A DNA stretch of 64,000 nucleotides from Candidatus Saccharimonadales bacterium (GCA_035317825.1 DATHGB010000015.1:34136-98135); one strand, 5' to 3'. Positions 1-8,422 are shown, counted from the stretch's first letter. Translations and numbers: made by a program. Notes: generated by a model from the letters alone, not told the origin.

Positions 1-2
1 AA

Positions 3-482
3 TTTGCAGATGCATACTTTGTGCCTGAACCTGCGGAAACGGTTATTACTCGTGAGTTGGCAAAACAAGCTCTAAACCCAGATTATATTCCTGTTGCACC
101 GTGGATAGATTATTCTATTTTTGGCCCTGTAGTAGCCGATGAGTCAATAGTTTTGGAAGCCGATATTCCAGCCGACGCCCATTTAGTTTTTCAGGACAGA
201 AGTTTGATAGATACGGTTGCGTATTGTCGCCTCAATGGCCTAGAAAGTTTTGTACCAGAAGTGCAAAGACGGATAAAACTCGCCAATTATACATTTGCTT
301 TGTTTTGTGAACCAGTCGGAACTTATACAACGACGGATATACGGCATGAAACTGCCGATGAAGCAAAACGAACACACGACTTTCTAGCACGGGCTTACGA
401 TGAATCGGGTATTCAAGTCGTTCACTTACCAGCAGTAACTATCTCTGAACGCATAGAGCTAATACACTTCGCTCTAAGCTAA
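3..482 (+). CDS. AAA_28-type P-loop NTPase, 3' part
   Basis: The reading frame is open from the first bases of the window, so the gene starts upstream and only its C-terminal ~159 residues are visible. The GTG at 21 is probably not the true start, because the frame before it reads FADAYFVPEPAET, which continues the domain. The order FVPEPAETVI, then QDRSLIDTVAYCRLNG, then VGTYTTTDIRHE, then a final VPAVTISERIE matches the second half of small AAA_28-family ATPases/kinases of unknown substrate; the Walker A loop would lie upstream. It is the first rightward gene of an accessory array and is followed by repeat copy A. Confidence 0.6.
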   Translation, partial: FADAYFVPEPAETVITRELAKQALNPDYIPVAPWIDYSIFGPVVADESIVLEADIPADAHLVFQDRSLIDTVAYCRLNGLESFVPEVQRRIKLANYTFALFCEPVGTYTTTDIRHETADEAKRTHDFLARAYDESGIQVVHLPAVTISERIELIHFALS

Positions 483-486
483 GTCA

Positions 487-708
487 CTATTTGCGGCTCT
501 TTGTCGTTAAAAGTTGTTTGGCTAGTCCTGCGGTGAGTTTATTTGAATATCCGCGTCTGCCACGATCAGTCGGTGGCATAGTCACTTTTATCTCAAAAGG
601 CAGTTGTGTTACAAACTCACTATGCCGATTTGAATAGAACTCATATGTATTTATTTTAACAGAGGTAATGTTAGAAAGCCACTCATGAATAATATTGACA
701 AAATGCAA
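487..708 (-). pseudogene. Antisense peptide remnant inside repeat A
   Basis: This 73-codon leftward frame covers repeat copy A. Its core FYSNRHSEFVTQLPFEIK recurs, in the same frame, in repeat copies B, C and D, with mostly third-position and synonymous differences between copies. I read it as the C-terminal remnant of an ancestral leftward gene that was copied with each cassette boundary. In copy A the frame is open from an ATG, so it could still be a small gene; the other copies have stops or a frameshift upstream of the core. I do not recognise the family. Confidence 0.35.
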
Positions 709-723
709 TAATTTTGCTATTGT
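544..723 (+). repeat. Cassette repeat copy A with promoter
   Basis: First of seven related intergenic repeats. The shared block runs from GAATATCC to about 667 (CAGAGG). After a short unique stretch comes the promoter: TTGACA at 695-700, 17 bp spacer, TATTGT at 718-723, with TGC before the -10. It drives the gene starting at 764. Confidence 0.8.
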
Positions 724-763
724 ATACTTATTCTCTCACACTAAAACAAAAAAGGAATTTAAC

Positions 764-1828
764 ATGACTGATCACGAGATACCACAAGATAGTATGCCAA
801 CGCTTGATGTAATAAACTCTGCTTACGGTGAAGTACTGGAACATAATTTCAAACGAGGGTCGCATAATAGCCTCGGTAATTTAATCGCAGCGATGATACA
901 TGCAGATATGCAGTCAGATCTTACGGATGATGGTGTTGCTGTTGTTAATCTTGACCATGATCTTGAAGGTGCAGCCGAAAAACTAGGAAGCTCCGTTACT
1001 GAACATGATATGCAGGGTGACTTGCAAGGTATTTTGCATGAAGACACTTTTATGCGCATTGGTATCAAGTTAACTCCTCTACCAACTCAAGTGATGCATA
1101 TGGAAGGTGAACGTATAGCTTCGGCTGAATTGGAGCCAGTGATAGAAAATACTCAGTTATTTACTAATTTTCTTGAGCGACAGGATCCGCAGACGTTTCA
1201 AGACAACGCTGATAACTTAGCACTCACGACTGCTGTCATCAAGACACTTAATAGAACTATTTATACATGCTATGACAAGCTGCCTGACGATATGTCCGAG
1301 GAAGATAAGCAACTGGTTCGAGAGCATGGCGAAGACACACTAAGAACATTTACACAAATCGATGAGGCATACAAGCGTCTAGGACTAGATAATCCTACTG
1401 CCTATCAACGTATACTTGCGGAAGGCCAGCCTGAATATCTTGGAAAGGAATACACTCAACACAGAGAAGCGGGCTATTACCCGAAGACCTATAAAAGAGT
1501 TGAAGACTATGTGACGTATTGGGGCCGAGGGGTATTGCCTGAATTTATAGCTACCGGTGCGTCAATGGAAGACCTTGCAAGTGAAAAATCTGGTTACTTT
1601 GATGGTGATGCAGCTAAGCTTCTAACAGATAAAGTTGATTACATTGTTGACCTCACAAACGCAGAGCGTACACATGAGTTTGGTACTGAAGCCACTACCG
1701 CAATGCTGGCAGGTATTGAAGCAACTATCAAGGATGCCGAAGACAAACCTGATGCATGGTTTGTGTCTGATGAGACTGTAGCCTTGCTAAAAAACCTTGC
1801 AGTTAAGCTTCGAGCTGTAATTAATTAG
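764..1828 (+). CDS. Hypothetical protein, 354 aa, cassette 1
   Basis: I do not recognise the family. The ATG at 764 is chosen because it follows AAGGAAT at good distance; the longer frame from 695 would start inside the -35 box of its own promoter. The product is acidic, soluble and mostly helical-looking, with no signal peptide or membrane segment. The N-terminus (MTDHEIPQDSMP) loosely resembles the MSHDTLP and MSLDTLP starts of two other cassette genes. It sits alone between repeat copies A and B, with its own promoter. Confidence 0.65.
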   Translation: MTDHEIPQDSMPTLDVINSAYGEVLEHNFKRGSHNSLGNLIAAMIHADMQSDLTDDGVAVVNLDHDLEGAAEKLGSSVTEHDMQGDLQGILHEDTFMRIGIKLTPLPTQVMHMEGERIASAELEPVIENTQLFTNFLERQDPQTFQDNADNLALTTAVIKTLNRTIYTCYDKLPDDMSEEDKQLVREHGEDTLRTFTQIDEAYKRLGLDNPTAYQRILAEGQPEYLGKEYTQHREAGYYPKTYKRVEDYVTYWGRGVLPEFIATGASMEDLASEKSGYFDGDAAKLLTDKVDYIVDLTNAERTHEFGTEATTAMLAGIEATIKDAEDKPDAWFVSDETVALLKNLAVKLRAVIN

Positions 1829-1852
1829 TAGCTATTCTGTATAAACTCTTTA

Positions 1853-2016
1853 GAATATCCACGCTTGTTGTCAGGCTTTGGCATCGTTAGTTTTAGCTCA
1901 AAAGGCAGTTGTGTTGCAAGCTCACCATGCCGATTTCGAGACTCATAAACCAATCATACTACAACAGGGGTGAAAACGAAACATATGTTGACAAAAGTAG
2001 GTTTATATGCTAAATT
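1853..2016 (+). repeat. Cassette repeat copy B with promoter
   Basis: Shared block from GAATATCC at 1853 to about 1972. The promoter is TTGACA at 1988-1993, 17 bp, TAAATT at 2011-2016. Read on the minus strand it encodes YESRNRHGELATQLPFELK, followed by a Pro-Asp and Arg-Gly-Tyr-Ser tail. Drives the gene at 2046. Confidence 0.85.
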
Positions 2017-2045
2017 TTAATATAAAGGACAACAAAAATAAACAT

Positions 2046-3044
2046 ATGTCTCACGATACCTTGCCTACGTCTTCTGTAAAGGGAGAAGTTGATCCAAAAC
2101 AGTTTGGCGAATATGCTAAGACAGCAAATCATCTAGCCTATTCACCTGAAACCCCCGTCTACTATGAGGTAGATTCAAACGCGAACGTACTTCCCCTGGA
2201 TCCAGTGACCGGAAACAGACTTCGAGCCGGGGAAATACCGGAAAGCTTACTAGCAGATCCCGAGTTACGCAAAGGTTACGATTATTTCCGCAACAACGGC
2301 TCTCGTATTCGGTTTGGTCTATTGTTAACCACGCATGGAACGGCTGAAGATTTGATAGAGTCGGGAGTCAGTCTGGCTGCTGAAGCGAAGGAGCTTGCTG
2401 AGCTCCAAGGTGTTCTTTTCCTAGAGGGTAATTTCGCAACAAGTGCGGGTAAACAGAGTGAAATAATTGCGCTTAATAGGTCAAGCCATCTGCCTTATAC
2501 GAAAGCTAGGCAACGACAGGAAATGATAAGATCCCTAGAGCTAGGGGCTACCTTTCAAGGCGAAGAGCTAGCGCAAATAACCGGAACTAACGTTGAATTA
2601 GCATGTCCTGACTTTGTACGTGACTCCGATCGTCCTGCCGATACGGCATTGACAGAGTGGCAGATACAGCTGAAATACATGCGGCAGAAGGAGCGAGTGG
2701 TACAAGGCGACGATGATAAATATTGGTCACTTCTTATGGGCTACACTATCTATCGCGACTGTTACCTGGTTGGAAAAATGGGAGCATACTTGGCTGATAG
2801 ACCCGAAGATTTCAGTGACGAAACTGATGATGCGGTATATGCGAAATTACTCGCTGGGCCTACGCACGCAGGCATTGGGCAATACATCGAAGGTTTCGGT
2901 GCCTCGGTTGAATATAGTGGTGAGACGAGCGACAAGCTGAGCCCTCAAAACGCTCGAGTTGTGAAAGCAGCAGGGGCGGCTATGCTTACGCTGGCCGCAA
3001 GAGTCGACCAACTGGCTAGCACTTTTTTGTTAGCTAAGAGATGA
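2046..3044 (+). CDS. Hypothetical protein, 332 aa, cassette 2
   Basis: No family recognised. The ATG at 2046 is preferred over the in-frame ATG at 2007, which overlaps the -10 box. An AAAGGA lies some 14 bases upstream, a loose ribosome site. The product looks soluble, with a hydrophobic strand FGLLLTTHGTAEDLI near residue 90, a LEGNF motif near 120-125 and a small-residue helix at the C-terminus. The start MSHDTLP nearly matches the start of the gene at 8674. It is flanked by repeat copies B and C and transcribed alone. Confidence 0.65.
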   Translation: MSHDTLPTSSVKGEVDPKQFGEYAKTANHLAYSPETPVYYEVDSNANVLPLDPVTGNRLRAGEIPESLLADPELRKGYDYFRNNGSRIRFGLLLTTHGTAEDLIESGVSLAAEAKELAELQGVLFLEGNFATSAGKQSEIIALNRSSHLPYTKARQRQEMIRSLELGATFQGEELAQITGTNVELACPDFVRDSDRPADTALTEWQIQLKYMRQKERVVQGDDDKYWSLLMGYTIYRDCYLVGKMGAYLADRPEDFSDETDDAVYAKLLAGPTHAGIGQYIEGFGASVEYSGETSDKLSPQNARVVKAAGAAMLTLAARVDQLASTFLLAKR

Positions 3045-3058
3045 AATAAATTCTTTTG

Positions 3059-3222
3059 AATAACCACGCCCGCTATCAGGCTCTGGGATAGCTAGTTTTA
3101 TCTCAAAAGGCAGTTGTGTTACGAACTCACTATGCCGATTTCTAGACTCATAACCCAATCATACTACAACAGGGGTGGAAATGAAACCAAAATTGACAAA
3201 AGCGTATTTATATGCTAACAAT
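3059..3222 (+). repeat. Cassette repeat copy C with promoter
   Basis: Shared block 3059 to about 3178. The promoter is TTGACA at 3194-3199, 17 bp, TAACAA at 3217-3222. The antisense core peptide is intact (NRHSEFVTQLPFEIKL, then PEPDSGRGYS). Drives the gene at 3260. Confidence 0.85.
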
Positions 3223-3259
3223 AAAATAAGAACAATAAAAAACAAAAAAATATATTTAC

Positions 3260-3913
3260 ATGCCTAAATCTGCCGAAATAACTCCACGCTTTAACCCTAC
3301 AGATGCTCCTAATCACGAAGTGCATCCTAAGGATTTTCGGCTTGATCCGTCTGAGGATTTTGGTTTTAAACCATATTCAGATTTTCACCCAGAGAGTGAC
3401 GGGGTTGATATTTATCGGCTAGAGCAGAGGGAGAGAGTGGTAAATGGGCTGGGAATAACAGCAAGCAGGATAGTGCAAGTGGGAACTCTTCATGATTCGG
3501 GTGGCCTGCACCCTGCTGATCATATGTTTACACACCCTGATATACGATCGAAGCCAGACAAAAGTACTCCTTATGTCTCGTTTGCGACCGATCCGGACTT
3601 CATAGTAAGAAAACTCATTTTAGGGCTTGGATGGGGGCTTAAAGATGGTAGCGACTCTGTAGTTGTTAAGGCACGCGTTCAACCCGATAGAATCTTGGCC
3701 CCAGGTGGCGGCAAGCAGTCCGAAGTTTTATTGGTCGGAGGTGTTTCACCTGAGGAATATGAGCGAACTTATGAAATTGATGATTTCGTCCGAAATCATA
3801 TTGATCCCACTGAGTCCGTGGTTACAGCCAAAGTAGGCGAAGTTAAACCTGAAGAAGCTATTAAACGATGGCGTTTGCAAGCTAAAACTTCTAGTCAAGC
3901 TGATAAGCGGTAA
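3260..3913 (+). CDS. Putative ADP-ribosyltransferase-like protein, 217 aa
   Basis: I infer an ART-like fold from the order of short motifs. An arginine lies in a strand-like ASRIVQVG near residue 70, YVSFAT lies near 105-110 (resembling the Ser-Thr-Ser strand), and KQSEVLLVGGVSPEE spans about 152-167. The Q-S-E there would be the catalytic Q/E-x-E. No signal peptide is seen, so it would act in the cytoplasm or be delivered by a dedicated route. This is pattern recognition only; similarity may be structural rather than enzymatic. Flanked by repeat copies C and D. Confidence 0.45.
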   Translation: MPKSAEITPRFNPTDAPNHEVHPKDFRLDPSEDFGFKPYSDFHPESDGVDIYRLEQRERVVNGLGITASRIVQVGTLHDSGGLHPADHMFTHPDIRSKPDKSTPYVSFATDPDFIVRKLILGLGWGLKDGSDSVVVKARVQPDRILAPGGGKQSEVLLVGGVSPEEYERTYEIDDFVRNHIDPTESVVTAKVGEVKPEEAIKRWRLQAKTSSQADKR

Positions 3914-3960
3914 GATCCTAAAAGATAAGTTTTTGTTTGGTTTTTGAGATATATTTATCA

Positions 3961-4112
3961 GAATATCCACGTCCACTATCAGGCTCTGGTATGATCAATT
4001 TCAGCTCAAAAGGCAATTGTGTTACAAACTCACTATGCTGATAGAAAGTGAACTCATAATCCTATTGCAACAGAGAAGAGTCATTGACAAAAGTAGTTTT
4101 TTGTGCTAAATT
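3961..4112 (+). repeat. Cassette repeat copy D with promoter
   Basis: Shared block 3961 to about 4076. The promoter is TTGACA at 4084-4089, 17 bp, TAAATT at 4107-4112. The antisense frame keeps HSEFVTQLPFELKL and PEPDSGRGYS, with FYQ in place of the FYSN/SRN before the histidine. Upstream of that, its frame is shifted by one base relative to copy A. Drives the two-gene unit at 4151-6588. Confidence 0.85.
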
Positions 4113-4150
4113 ATTAAGTAAGAATTAACAAAACAAAAAGCATATTAAAA

Positions 4151-5161
4151 ATGACTAATAAAAACGATCTTCCTCCTGATGAATCCAAGGCTTCCCCTCT
4201 GGATTATCCTATTGATGAAAGTAGCGCCGGGCGATTGCGAGGTTTCGGTAAGGCGGTGAGAGAATTGGTTTTTAAGCGAAAGAACGAAGATCCAATACAA
4301 GAGATAGGTGATACTGTACCTCAACGAGAAACAATCACAGAAGACTGGGATGATGTTCGAGCGGAAATCGAGAACGACCCACTTCTAGAGGACATGCCAG
4401 ATGATATTAGACATGAGGCAGTTGAACTTACCTACGAACTATATAAAGCCGCCAGGGAAAAAGTAGCGCCGGTTATTACTGGTTTTGCTGATAGTCTTCT
4501 TCAAGAAGCAGGGGGTAGGCAAATTGTTTTTGCTGCTCGGGATGGGCTTGGTGCATATCATGCGGCCAACATCCTGAAAAAAAAGTTTGACTATGGTAAT
4601 GAAGATCCTGAACAACTTGTGTATGCATATTTAACACGAACGATTGTTTACGATACTCCTCCGGCTACATTGAGAGAGTATCTTGAGCAAGTCGGCGTTC
4701 ATGATGTTGATGCCAATGTAGTACTTGCGGATATAGGAATGTACGGTACGATTCTGCCGGGTGTACGTAATGTACTTCCTAATATGGAGCCACGATATCT
4801 CATATCAAAGACGTCGGAAGTCCCTGGTTATGCGGATGGCCAATCTAGCAGAATGACCTCTACGGACACCGTAATGGGTAATCCGGCGGTGCACTTTTTA
4901 GAGGATACTTTTTCAGGCCCTATTCCTTCGCCAAAGAGCTTAATCCACTCTAGCGCTGAGCTTGAACCTGATACTGTCAATGAGTCATTTCCTCTAGAGG
5001 AGATGCTCAAACGCAAATATGCTTTGCAGGCTATACAAGACTATACAGCAAACCTTGATGCGCGCCCGATGCAGCCAGCTACTGAGGCTATACGAAACTT
5101 AGATTTACTTCTGACAGATACATCCGCGTATGAACATCTAATGGTTTCACATACAAGGTAA
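4151..5161 (+). CDS. HAD-like protein of the phosphoribosyltransferase pair, 336 aa
   Basis: Residues near 122-130 read IVFAARDGLGAYHAA, and near 190-198 VLADIGMYGTI. These two blocks resemble the F-x-x-RDG and D-x-G-x-x-GT motifs of HAD-superfamily proteins found in carbohydrate and stress-type biosynthetic operons. The N-terminal ~80 residues are charged and unassigned. It is followed after only five bases by a phosphoribosyltransferase-like gene, so the two are co-transcribed from the repeat D promoter and probably act on the same nucleotide- or ribose-based substrate. Substrate unknown. Confidence 0.5.
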   Translation: MTNKNDLPPDESKASPLDYPIDESSAGRLRGFGKAVRELVFKRKNEDPIQEIGDTVPQRETITEDWDDVRAEIENDPLLEDMPDDIRHEAVELTYELYKAAREKVAPVITGFADSLLQEAGGRQIVFAARDGLGAYHAANILKKKFDYGNEDPEQLVYAYLTRTIVYDTPPATLREYLEQVGVHDVDANVVLADIGMYGTILPGVRNVLPNMEPRYLISKTSEVPGYADGQSSRMTSTDTVMGNPAVHFLEDTFSGPIPSPKSLIHSSAELEPDTVNESFPLEEMLKRKYALQAIQDYTANLDARPMQPATEAIRNLDLLLTDTSAYEHLMVSHTR

Positions 5162-5166
5162 TTATT

Positions 5167-6588
5167 ATGGATAAACTTGCTAGAGCAATGCCATCAGAAA
5201 AAGTATTAGCTACATCTTCTGTCTATCAAACGGAGGAGAAGCCTCCAGCGATATACGACAATCCTTTTGCTGGTATGGAGAGCATAAAACTCTACGGAGA
5301 TGTTCAGCAAGTTGAAATTGCAACAGGACTTAAGGACAAGAAGAATTGGCCAAAAAAAGTTGGCAAGTTTATTTATAATATACTTAAAAAACAAGACGGC
5401 GGGGAAGTTGCAGCCCTAGCCTCAGGTGCTAGTACGATTCCTGCCTCAATTGATGTCGATCTACCGGCGGGAGAAAGAACTGCTAATGATGTCCAAAGAG
5501 CTATCACACGGCAACAAGTGGCTATTGAGGCCTCATACCATATTGCTATCGATCCAGTCGCCCATTCTGAACAATTAAACCCAGAAGATATCCTGGATCG
5601 TATGGAAATAGATCATGTAGTAAAGGACGGACCGCGATTGAGTGAACAGATCAATGAGGAGCGCACCAATATTGTTAAATATTGGGAGTCTCCTAATGAA
5701 GAAGGTTCTCGTACGGAGCACGAGGTACTTGATGAGTTAAATACATATCTTGAAACTGCTATGGCGTGCGGAAGGAAACTTGGTGATGGATCTGGCGCCG
5801 CAGCTAAGAGCCTACACGATAATCTTACTTTTATAGGTGAGAAAGAATATCAAGAAGCAACGACCGGGATTGCTCTCTATTGGAAGGCACTGCTTGATCG
5901 CCATCCTGAGCAGCAAATACTGGCACTAGCTGGCATTACTAAAAAATTTAGCCATTTCAGGGATAAAAAGGAAGAAATCAAAAGTGATGACTATCTTCTG
6001 GATAATATTCTTGCTCATTTTTCTGACGAAGAAGTAGAAAAATATAAAGGCAGGCTAATTACTGATTCTTCAGAAATTGCTACTAAAGACGCAAGCGATC
6101 TAAGGGTAATTCTGCTTGATGACTGGACGATAAGCGGCAGCCAATTACAGAGTGCAGCGTCCGGTTTTAGACATAGCTTTCCTCAGTTCGCTTCATCGGT
6201 CGAAATACAACTTATAGTTGCGAATAACGAACGAATAACGCGTGGTTTAGATAGGATGCCCGGCGACCCGTCGTTTCGTAGCGACCTGCCTGTGCCTGTA
6301 AGAGCGTATTTTAGAGCGCACGATGCGCCAGCGGCTCCTCATAGCGAGGCGCATATTACGGGATCGCATTCGTCGGTTGATTATGATTTCGAAACAACTA
6401 TTGATGAAATTGTGACCACGGCGAGGGGGGCTAGCAATCTGAGTAACAAAGAACATACCATACTCGATGCCAGGCCGGCCCTAGTACGTATCTCTCGATC
6501 ATACCGATCACCTAAAGTCCATCTAGCCCAAAGAGATCGATTTAGGCTTGGAGACGGCGAGCAGTCTAGTAGTGTCTACAGTAGCTAG
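5167..6588 (+). CDS. Phosphoribosyltransferase-like protein, 473 aa
   Basis: The clearest motif is RVILLDDWTISGSQL near residues 310-325. This fits the PRPP-binding loop of type I phosphoribosyltransferases (hydrophobic strand, two Asp, then Ser-Gly-Ser). The rest is unusual: about 300 residues precede it and about 140 follow, far longer than a simple PRTase. Second gene of the pair starting at 4151, with a five-base gap. The HAD plus PRTase combination recalls small biosynthetic modules associated with tellurite/stress operons, but no ATP-grasp partner is present here. Confidence 0.5.
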   Translation: MDKLARAMPSEKVLATSSVYQTEEKPPAIYDNPFAGMESIKLYGDVQQVEIATGLKDKKNWPKKVGKFIYNILKKQDGGEVAALASGASTIPASIDVDLPAGERTANDVQRAITRQQVAIEASYHIAIDPVAHSEQLNPEDILDRMEIDHVVKDGPRLSEQINEERTNIVKYWESPNEEGSRTEHEVLDELNTYLETAMACGRKLGDGSGAAAKSLHDNLTFIGEKEYQEATTGIALYWKALLDRHPEQQILALAGITKKFSHFRDKKEEIKSDDYLLDNILAHFSDEEVEKYKGRLITDSSEIATKDASDLRVILLDDWTISGSQLQSAASGFRHSFPQFASSVEIQLIVANNERITRGLDRMPGDPSFRSDLPVPVRAYFRAHDAPAAPHSEAHITGSHSSVDYDFETTIDEIVTTARGASNLSNKEHTILDARPALVRISRSYRSPKVHLAQRDRFRLGDGEQSSSVYSS

Positions 6589-6634
6589 GTGTTACATTTG
6601 CTTCTTTCATCATCAAAAGTTTAAGCTTTGTTTT

Positions 6635-6726
6635 TAAGAGGTGGTTGGGTTGAGAGCTCACTATGCCGATTTGAATAGAATACATACGAGCTTATTTTAA
6701 CAGAGGCGACTAAAGTTTGCTATGAT
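6635..6726 (+). repeat. Cassette repeat copy E (variant, degraded promoter)
   Basis: Keeps the central block (CTCACTATGCCGATTTGAATAG and TATTTTAACAGAGG), but the left part reads GGTGGTTGGGTTG in place of the AAAGGCAGTTGTG seen in copies A-C. A -10-like TATGAT at 6721-6726, preceded by TGC, is present. No -35 lies at proper distance. Confidence 0.75.
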
Positions 6727-6734
6727 GGAGTTAT

Positions 6735-6920
6735 ATGAAGCTGTTTCTCTTTGATTTTGAGAGAATGCTAACGAAAAATGACTCGGAAGGCCTAGAGGAA
6801 TGGTATGCATGGATAGTGGTGAATAAGCTCGATAATCTATTCGGTTTTGAACAAGGAAGGCAATTCGAGATGCAAGGCTACGACCCTCAAAAGTTGGCTG
6901 AAGACTTAATTACTAATTAA
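6735..6920 (+). CDS. Small hypothetical protein, 61 aa
   Basis: Short frame MKLFLFDFERMLTKN... with no recognised domain; acidic, with a hydrophobic start but no real membrane segment. The ATG lies nine bases after a TATGAT -10 box, so a leaderless transcript is likely. Its placement between two repeat copies (E and F), like the other cassette genes, argues that it is a real unit or the worn remnant of one. Confidence 0.4.
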   Translation: MKLFLFDFERMLTKNDSEGLEEWYAWIVVNKLDNLFGFEQGRQFEMQGYDPQKLAEDLITN

Positions 6921-6967
6921 ATTATAAATAATGTTCTCTTCTGCTGCCTATCTAGCACTGTAAATAA

Positions 6968-7071
6968 AAGGTGGTTGGGCTGCAAACTCACTATGCCGAT
7001 TTGAATAGAGCTCACCTGGCTACTTATAACAGAGGGGGGCTATTGCAAAATAGCAAGTAATGTGCTAATGT
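6968..7071 (+). repeat. Cassette repeat copy F (variant) with promoter
   Basis: Same left-hand variant as copy E (GGTGGTTGGGCTG) plus the conserved CTCACTATGCCGATTTGAATAG block. The promoter is TTGCAA at 7043-7048, 17 bp, TAATGT at 7066-7071, again with TGC before the -10. Drives the gene at 7083. Confidence 0.8.
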
Positions 7072-7082
7072 TTATTTATATC

Positions 7083-8000
7083 ATGAGCACCGCACCTTTT
7101 GACACTCAACCCAGTTTAACCCCAGAGAAAGAGCAGGGGTTCAACGGTGAGCGGGTGAGTGTGACGATGCTCAACACGAGCTTTGGCGATGCTCTTCAAG
7201 ACTCAGAAACGGCTGAACGGATTCTACCCGCTAAAGAGGACCATTTAGCGTTAGTCGGTTTCAGCGAAGTGACGCCTGGCGTGCGAAGCCATGTAGTGGA
7301 GGTTATCGAGAAACAAGGCTACAAAGCCGTTGTTCCAAGTGGCGAAAGCGAAGATATTGATATTATTTGGGCTGTTAGTCCAGGCCTAGAAGTTAGACAC
7401 ACGGTTGCTCACCGTTTTGATGGCCGAATTGAGAGCAGGCCTGGTAAGCGTCAAAAGCGCGATGCTGGAACGTTAGTTGTTGAGGCAGTAACGCCTGATG
7501 GGCGAGTGTTACGGCTCAGTTCTGAGCGATTTGCACCTCCGCTGCGAGGGCCGAAAGCACGAAGAGTGCATATGATTGGTATGAGTGCTGTACTTGACGG
7601 GCTAACCAATGCCAATGATGGGACAGTGGACATTGATATAAGTGGCGGCGACCACAATAAGGCAAATGGGCCAACCGAATCAGATAAAGCGATGTGGCGA
7701 GATAAAGGCTACACACCGATTGTCGCTGATGGTGAAACTACCTATAATGTGCAAGTAGCGGGTAAGATGGCTCGTGCGGCAGGCAAGGCTCTTCAGATAT
7801 TGGGGCGTTTCCCGACTATGGAATTCGACAAGATGTATGCGCGTCCAGGGGACGGTCGCGAACTTGTTCGGTTCGATCCCAACGATGACGATGCTACGCT
7901 GACACTTAATCAGGTTGGCTATACGATCGCAGAGGTTATATGGGTAGGTGGCACCGACCACGCTGCAATTAGTACGACTATTAGCTTTCCGTCAAAATAA
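7083..8000 (+). CDS. Endonuclease/exonuclease/phosphatase-fold protein, 305 aa
   Basis: The motif order is that of the DNase I-like (EEP) fold: VTMLNTSFG near residue 25, VGFSEVTPG with the metal-binding Glu near 60, ISGGDHNKAN (GDxN) near 190 and GGTDHAAIS (SDH-type catalytic His) near 295. Members cleave DNA, RNA or phosphoester head groups, and the sequence does not tell which. The ATG at 7083 is preferred to the GTG at 7062, which overlaps the -10 box. The DUF1801 gene follows 15 bases downstream and probably shares the transcript. Confidence 0.65.
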   Translation: MSTAPFDTQPSLTPEKEQGFNGERVSVTMLNTSFGDALQDSETAERILPAKEDHLALVGFSEVTPGVRSHVVEVIEKQGYKAVVPSGESEDIDIIWAVSPGLEVRHTVAHRFDGRIESRPGKRQKRDAGTLVVEAVTPDGRVLRLSSERFAPPLRGPKARRVHMIGMSAVLDGLTNANDGTVDIDISGGDHNKANGPTESDKAMWRDKGYTPIVADGETTYNVQVAGKMARAAGKALQILGRFPTMEFDKMYARPGDGRELVRFDPNDDDATLTLNQVGYTIAEVIWVGGTDHAAISTTISFPSK

Positions 8001-8015
8001 CTGAAAGGGGAATAT

Positions 8016-8360
8016 GTGAACGAAGAAGTTACTCAATATATACAAAAGAGTCAACCGTGGCAGCAAGATGTTTGCCAATCGCTTCGCAAAATGATAATGC
8101 AAGTTATACCAGATGCCGAAGAGCGATTACAGTACGGCAAGCCGCATTATCTGAAAAACGGTCATTATGCCGCGGTCATTCATGTCGGTAAAGACACGGT
8201 GGCATTCATGGTGTTTAATGCATCTAACGTTGCTGAAATAAAAGGCTTGCTACGATCCATGGGCAACGGTGAGCGCAAAACGGTTGATATTACCGAAGGC
8301 CAAAGCGTTAACTACGTACAGCTTGCCAACATACTACGGCAAGCAAGCAGCACCCTGTAA
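8016..8360 (+). CDS. DUF1801 (YdhG-like) protein, 114 aa
   Basis: Starts at GTG 8016, six bases after AAAGGGGA. The sequence carries the family pattern: an early SLRKMIMQVIPDAEERLQYGKPHY, then HVGKDTVAFMVF, and a C-terminal helix. DUF1801 proteins are small cytoplasmic proteins of unclear role, often annotated as iron-related or stress-associated. Likely second gene of the EEP cassette. Confidence 0.75.
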   Translation: MNEEVTQYIQKSQPWQQDVCQSLRKMIMQVIPDAEERLQYGKPHYLKNGHYAAVIHVGKDTVAFMVFNASNVAEIKGLLRSMGNGERKTVDITEGQSVNYVQLANILRQASSTL

Positions 8361-8385
8361 GGGATAGTTCGGATAGCGCGTAAGG

Positions 8386-8422
8386 GTGGCACTTAATGCA
8401 TGGGCGTGAGTGTCACTTTTTT
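8386..8422 (+). terminator. Rho-independent terminator
   Basis: Eight-base arms GTGGCACT (8386-8393) and AGTGTCAC (8409-8416), with one G-T pair, followed by six T. Ends the EEP/DUF1801 unit. Confidence 0.7.

Noticed and set aside
695..763. Longer N-terminus of the 764 gene
   Set aside because: The extension begins at the TTG of the -35 hexamer and spans the promoter.
3746..3976. Leftward 76-codon frame over the end of the 3260 gene
   Set aside because: It is the reverse shadow of a real gene; it reaches repeat D only with its first few codons and does not carry the conserved antisense peptide.
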